Origin: Clostridium sp. CF012
GTDB lineage: Bacteria; Bacillota; Clostridia; Clostridiales; Clostridiaceae
Assembly (NCBI RefSeq): GCF_018861755.1
Contig: NZ_JAHLEF010000017.1
Span: 26,883 to 90,882 of the forward strand
Length of the DNA stretch: 64,000 bases
Direction of reading: 5' to 3'
Position 1 is the first letter of the stretch. Each line of letters opens with the position of its first letter. Shown here one piece after another: positions 63,646-64,000 of this stretch. Below the pieces are notes generated by a model. That model made no database searches. It was not told where the DNA came from and saw only the letters and a program-made list of their open reading frames with translations. Position numbers and translations under genes: made by a program.

Positions 63646-64000
63646 TTATTTTTCCTCCTTCATTTCTTTTTTATTTCCTTCTTTAAGCTGTACTAAAATA
63701 TTTTTTAATGCATTTGGGAAGGGCACCCCTAGCCTAATTGCATTCTCCAAGATAGAAAGACCTTCCATGCCAATATAAAACCAAATTACTAATGTACGGA
63801 ATACCCATCCTTGCCCCAGGAGTCTATCTACCATTACTGCAAGCACCAGGATAATCAGTACCGTAAACTTCTTTTTAAGTCCATTAAACCCTATATCAGA
63901 GCTTAGGTTTTTTTCTTTAGTTCCACACATAAGACCCATTAAATAGTCCAACCCCATGCAGCAAAACAATACCTGCACTCCCGTTTCCCAAATTCCAAAA
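63646..64000 (-). CDS. Phage holin (TcdE/holin_4_1 type), 5' end beyond window
   Basis: Membrane protein that opens the cell membrane for the endolysin. LDYLMGLMCG, then a hydrophobic FTVLIILVLAVMVDRLLG and GWVFRTLVIWFYIGMEGLSILENAIRLGVPFPNAL, which match the toxin-secretion/phage-lysis holin family. The frame stays open through 64000 (WETGVQVL), so the true start lies upstream; the GTG at 63978 is not the start. Confidence 0.9.
   Translation of the reverse strand, partial: FGIWETGVQVLFCCMGLDYLMGLMCGTKEKNLSSDIGFNGLKKKFTVLIILVLAVMVDRLLGQGWVFRTLVIWFYIGMEGLSILENAIRLGVPFPNALKNILVQLKEGNKKEMKEEK

Noticed and set aside
1..64000. CRISPR arrays, tRNA and rRNA genes
   Set aside because: No regularly spaced repeats and no tRNA- or rRNA-like sequences were seen on reading either strand.

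Overview
The window looks like chromosomal DNA of a Clostridium (sensu stricto) or a close anaerobic relative. It is very AT-rich, has strong GGAGG-type ribosome binding sites, and carries typical clostridial families (T-box leader, CWB2 cell-wall-binding remnant, type IV pilus operon, ArsA-HSP20 ATPases, chemoreceptors, Fe-S oxidoreductases). No rRNA, tRNA or CRISPR array was seen. The assignment is inference from gene content; no species is claimed.

Layout. 0-9.4 kb: signalling and surface genes. These are a truncated CheB-CheR fusion of unusually high GC, a histidine kinase whose N-terminus matches the coiled-coil/PAS part normally fused to CheB-CheR, a FtsW/RodA protein, a zinc-ribbon protein with internal 25-residue repeats, a broken molbindin gene, a chemoreceptor and a cytoplasmic multicopper oxidase. 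9.7-12.6 kb: a single-chain fusion of acyl-CoA dehydrogenase with the FAD domain of EtfA, then a graveyard of gene fragments. 12.7-24 kb: a type IV pilus locus read leftwards (pilB, pilC, pilA, a decayed pilM copy, a PilX-like pilin, a pilin with a vWA domain, a pilin with a lectin-like module, pilM, pilN, pilO). The paired vWA and lectin pilins suggest adhesive pilus tips. 24.5-33.6 kb: small regulated units. These are ArsR with an SDR-like protein, a Y-family polymerase under a perfect LexA box, a TDT transporter opposite a TetR gene followed by lon, an aminotransferase and a nitroreductase.

33.7-36.9 kb holds two ArsA-HSP20 ATPases with a small protein between them and a MarR gene. The same 7-7-7 inverted repeat lies upstream of marR and upstream of the ATPases. 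37-50 kb is mostly metabolic: galM, a reductive-dehalogenase-like protein, trpB under a Trp T-box, a siroheme reductase-like protein with a divergent LysR, formimidoylglutamase, pirin, a glucosaminidase, and MarR with an MFS exporter. 50.8-56.7 kb is a second signalling block: chemoreceptor, hybrid kinase, and a GGDEF-EAL protein whose GGDEF motif is cut by an in-frame TGA. 57-62 kb holds small, often damaged genes. 62.3-64 kb is a phage-type lysis cassette (amidase, holin) running off the end.

Two themes stand out. One is unusual modular proteins (dehydrogenase-EtfA fusion, modular pilins, ArsA pair). The other is repeated gene damage consistent with single base changes: TGA where GGA is expected in two genes, an in-frame TAA in a third, and lost ATG starts. 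These may be real decay or sequence errors; re-reading the positions would decide.
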